Positions 4,399 to 5,498 of a stretch of 5,498 nt of DNA are shown here, piece by piece (positions within the stretch are counted from its first letter, which is position 1; every line of letters begins with the position of its first letter). The translations under genes were made by a program, and so were the position numbers. The stretch is from the NCBI GenBank assembly GCA_019410445.1, contig DXSO01000103.1, positions 1-5,498 on the forward strand, written 5' to 3'. The notes beneath the pieces were generated by a model. The model was not told the DNA's origin. It saw nothing but the letters and a program-made list of their open reading frames with translations, and searched no databases. This DNA is from Sutterella sp. Its GTDB lineage: Bacteria > Pseudomonadota > Gammaproteobacteria > Burkholderiales > Burkholderiaceae_F.

Positions 4399-5498
4399 TC
4401 AGTTCACTGAAAAAATCAGACAGGCGCGACGAGAGCCGGCCGGCACACCATGTTCGGCCATTGTCACATGCATGTTCTTAAGGACCGATGCGATGCGGCT
4501 GGCCGCACGAGCACCGATCGGAGTTCCAGAAGCATCCGTCATGACCGCATCAATGCGGCAGCACAGATCATTGGCAATCGCAAAGAACTGGCTCAACGGA
4601 TCAGAAGCGGGCATCATCAGCGGCACGTCAAACGACAGCTCAATTTCATTGCCGAGCGTCTGCGGCGGAAGAATATGAAACACCGGAGCCTGGATTCCGG
4701 CGATATATTTCTCGTACTTGTCGTTTTCCTTGACGAAACCACAGCCCTTGGCCGCCGCGTCGAGTTCTTCTTCGGTGATGTCCTTGGCCGCCACAAGCTT
4801 GACGGACAATCGCTTATCAAAAGCTTGAATGATTCGCTGAATACGCTCAGCACCCTGGATCATTTCGTTGTAATCCGGTGCTTCCGATTCACCCTTGAGT
4901 TCGATTGCAAACTGCTCGGCATGAATCATGAACTTGGATGCAGTAGCCTGATTGACGCAGCGCACGCGATTGGCAAGCAGCATCGACAAGTAAATCTGCG
5001 TGCATTCCGTAACGCGTTCGGCACCGTCGTACCAGATACCGCTGACCTTATCAAAACACTGAACCCGCACAATATCCTTCAAAAGCGGTTCGGCTTGAAT
5101 ATCGGCGATACGCTGTTTGAGTGCGGCAAGATCAAAGGCACCTTCGCGCGGTGTGATGTTGATTACCGCTTCAACTGCCGGATCAATTTCCGCCTTTCGT
5201 CTCTGTATGCACGGAGCAATCGTCTCTTCGCGGACATTTGAACGAGCCGGCTTTTCTTCAGCCGCACGCTCTTCGTTCGCGACAGCGACCTCGTTTGTCG
5301 GAGTCGGAACCGGCACCGTCGCATCAAGCTCAGTCACCTCTGCAACTTCATCGGCGGCACTGAGCTTGGGCACCTCTTCTTCGTCGCGCGAAACGGCGTC
5401 ATCGAGCAACCCCTTGTCGGTGTTTCTTACCCGGTCTTCGATCTGGCGACCGACAATCTCGTCCTTTTTCTCTTTTTTGCGCTGAATGTACCAAACAG
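4399..5498 (-). CDS. zipA: ZipA-like cell division protein, 5' end outside the window
   Basis: ZipA is an inner-membrane protein that tethers FtsZ and stabilises the Z-ring. The frame is open to the window edge: upstream of the TTG at 5407-5409 it reads VWYIQRKKEKKDE with no stop, so that TTG is not the start. This aromatic-then-basic stretch looks like the cytoplasmic edge of an N-terminal membrane anchor lying beyond 5498. An acidic, Pro/Val/Ala-rich linker follows (about 70 codons), as in ZipA. The C-terminal part (counting the TTG as residue 1, about 155-336) resembles the FtsZ-binding ZipA_C domain of Burkholderiales in pattern: a SKFMIHAEQFAIEL segment, an internal 'ELSFDVPLM' strand, and a final GVPAGSRRACLIFS strand. 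Position directly before ligA matches the smc-zipA-ligA order of Burkholderiales. The assignment is by pattern and context; ZipA is poorly conserved in betaproteobacteria. Confidence 0.85.
   Translation of the reverse strand, partial: VWYIQRKKEKKDEIVGRQIEDRVRNTDKGLLDDAVSRDEEEVPKLSAADEVAEVTELDATVPVPTPTNEVAVANEERAAEEKPARSNVREETIAPCIQRRKAEIDPAVEAVINITPREGAFDLAALKQRIADIQAEPLLKDIVRVQCFDKVSGIWYDGAERVTECTQIYLSMLLANRVRCVNQATASKFMIHAEQFAIELKGESEAPDYNEMIQGAERIQRIIQAFDKRLSVKLVAAKDITEEELDAAAKGCGFVKENDKYEKYIAGIQAPVFHILPPQTLGNEIELSFDVPLMMPASDPLSQFFAIANDLCCRIDAVMTDASGTPIGARAASRIASVLKNMHVTMAEHGVPAGSRRACLIFSVN

Noticed and set aside
4450..5241. Plus-strand open frame of 263 codons opposite zipA
   Set aside because: It lies wholly antisense to the ZipA-like gene, has no recognisable motif and a low-complexity mixed composition (many His/Arg/Phe), and shows no ribosome site I would trust. 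It is a shadow of the real gene.
1..5498. Mobile element, CRISPR array, toxin-antitoxin or defence system
   Set aside because: No transposase, integrase, direct-repeat array, or accessory gene is present. All coding capacity is explained by housekeeping genes.

Overview
The window reads as a piece of a betaproteobacterial chromosome, most likely order Burkholderiales and plausibly a Sutterellaceae-like gut lineage. The order rests on three things: the LigA sequence, which has the 'VPMLSIRTETD' segment I associate with Burkholderiales LigA; a ZipA-like gene directly upstream of ligA (the smc-zipA-ligA order of Burkholderiales); and a moderate GC content. The family-level guess is inference. 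All five genes lie on the minus strand, so transcription runs from right to left.

From right to left the layout is as follows. (1) A 5'-truncated zipA-like cell-division gene occupies 4399-5498; its frame stays open to the window edge and the membrane anchor lies just outside. (2) A strong intrinsic terminator sits at 4342-4371, between zipA and ligA and only about 22 bp before the ligA start codon. (3) ligA, the NAD+-dependent DNA ligase, occupies 2151-4319 and is complete, with an unusual Ser/Glu/Lys-rich tail. (4) A 178-bp spacer at 1973-2150 holds a weak promoter candidate and several hairpins. (5) rpsP (ribosomal protein bS16) lies at 1721-1972. (6) A 278-bp non-coding gap at 1443-1720 can fold into a rod of about 170 nt, followed by tandem hairpins that include a minus-strand terminator. 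(7) rimM lies at 915-1442 and overlaps (8) trmD at 154-924 by 10 nt. (9) A perfect 15-bp terminator follows at 85-125, then further hairpins to the left edge.

Functionally, rpsP-rimM-trmD is the classic ribosome/tRNA-maturation cluster: a 30S protein, its 16S processing factor, and the tRNA m1G37 methyltransferase. The usual fourth gene, rplS, is not found in the 153 bp left of trmD. ZipA and LigA serve cell division and DNA replication/repair.

The proteins are ordinary housekeeping enzymes. I see no mobile element, CRISPR array, defence cassette or tRNA/rRNA gene. The interesting material is regulatory and non-coding: the structured rpsP-rimM spacer, the terminator immediately before ligA, and the absence of a Shine-Dalgarno before rimM. 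A few substitutions at normally conserved positions of RimM and TrmD also stand out.
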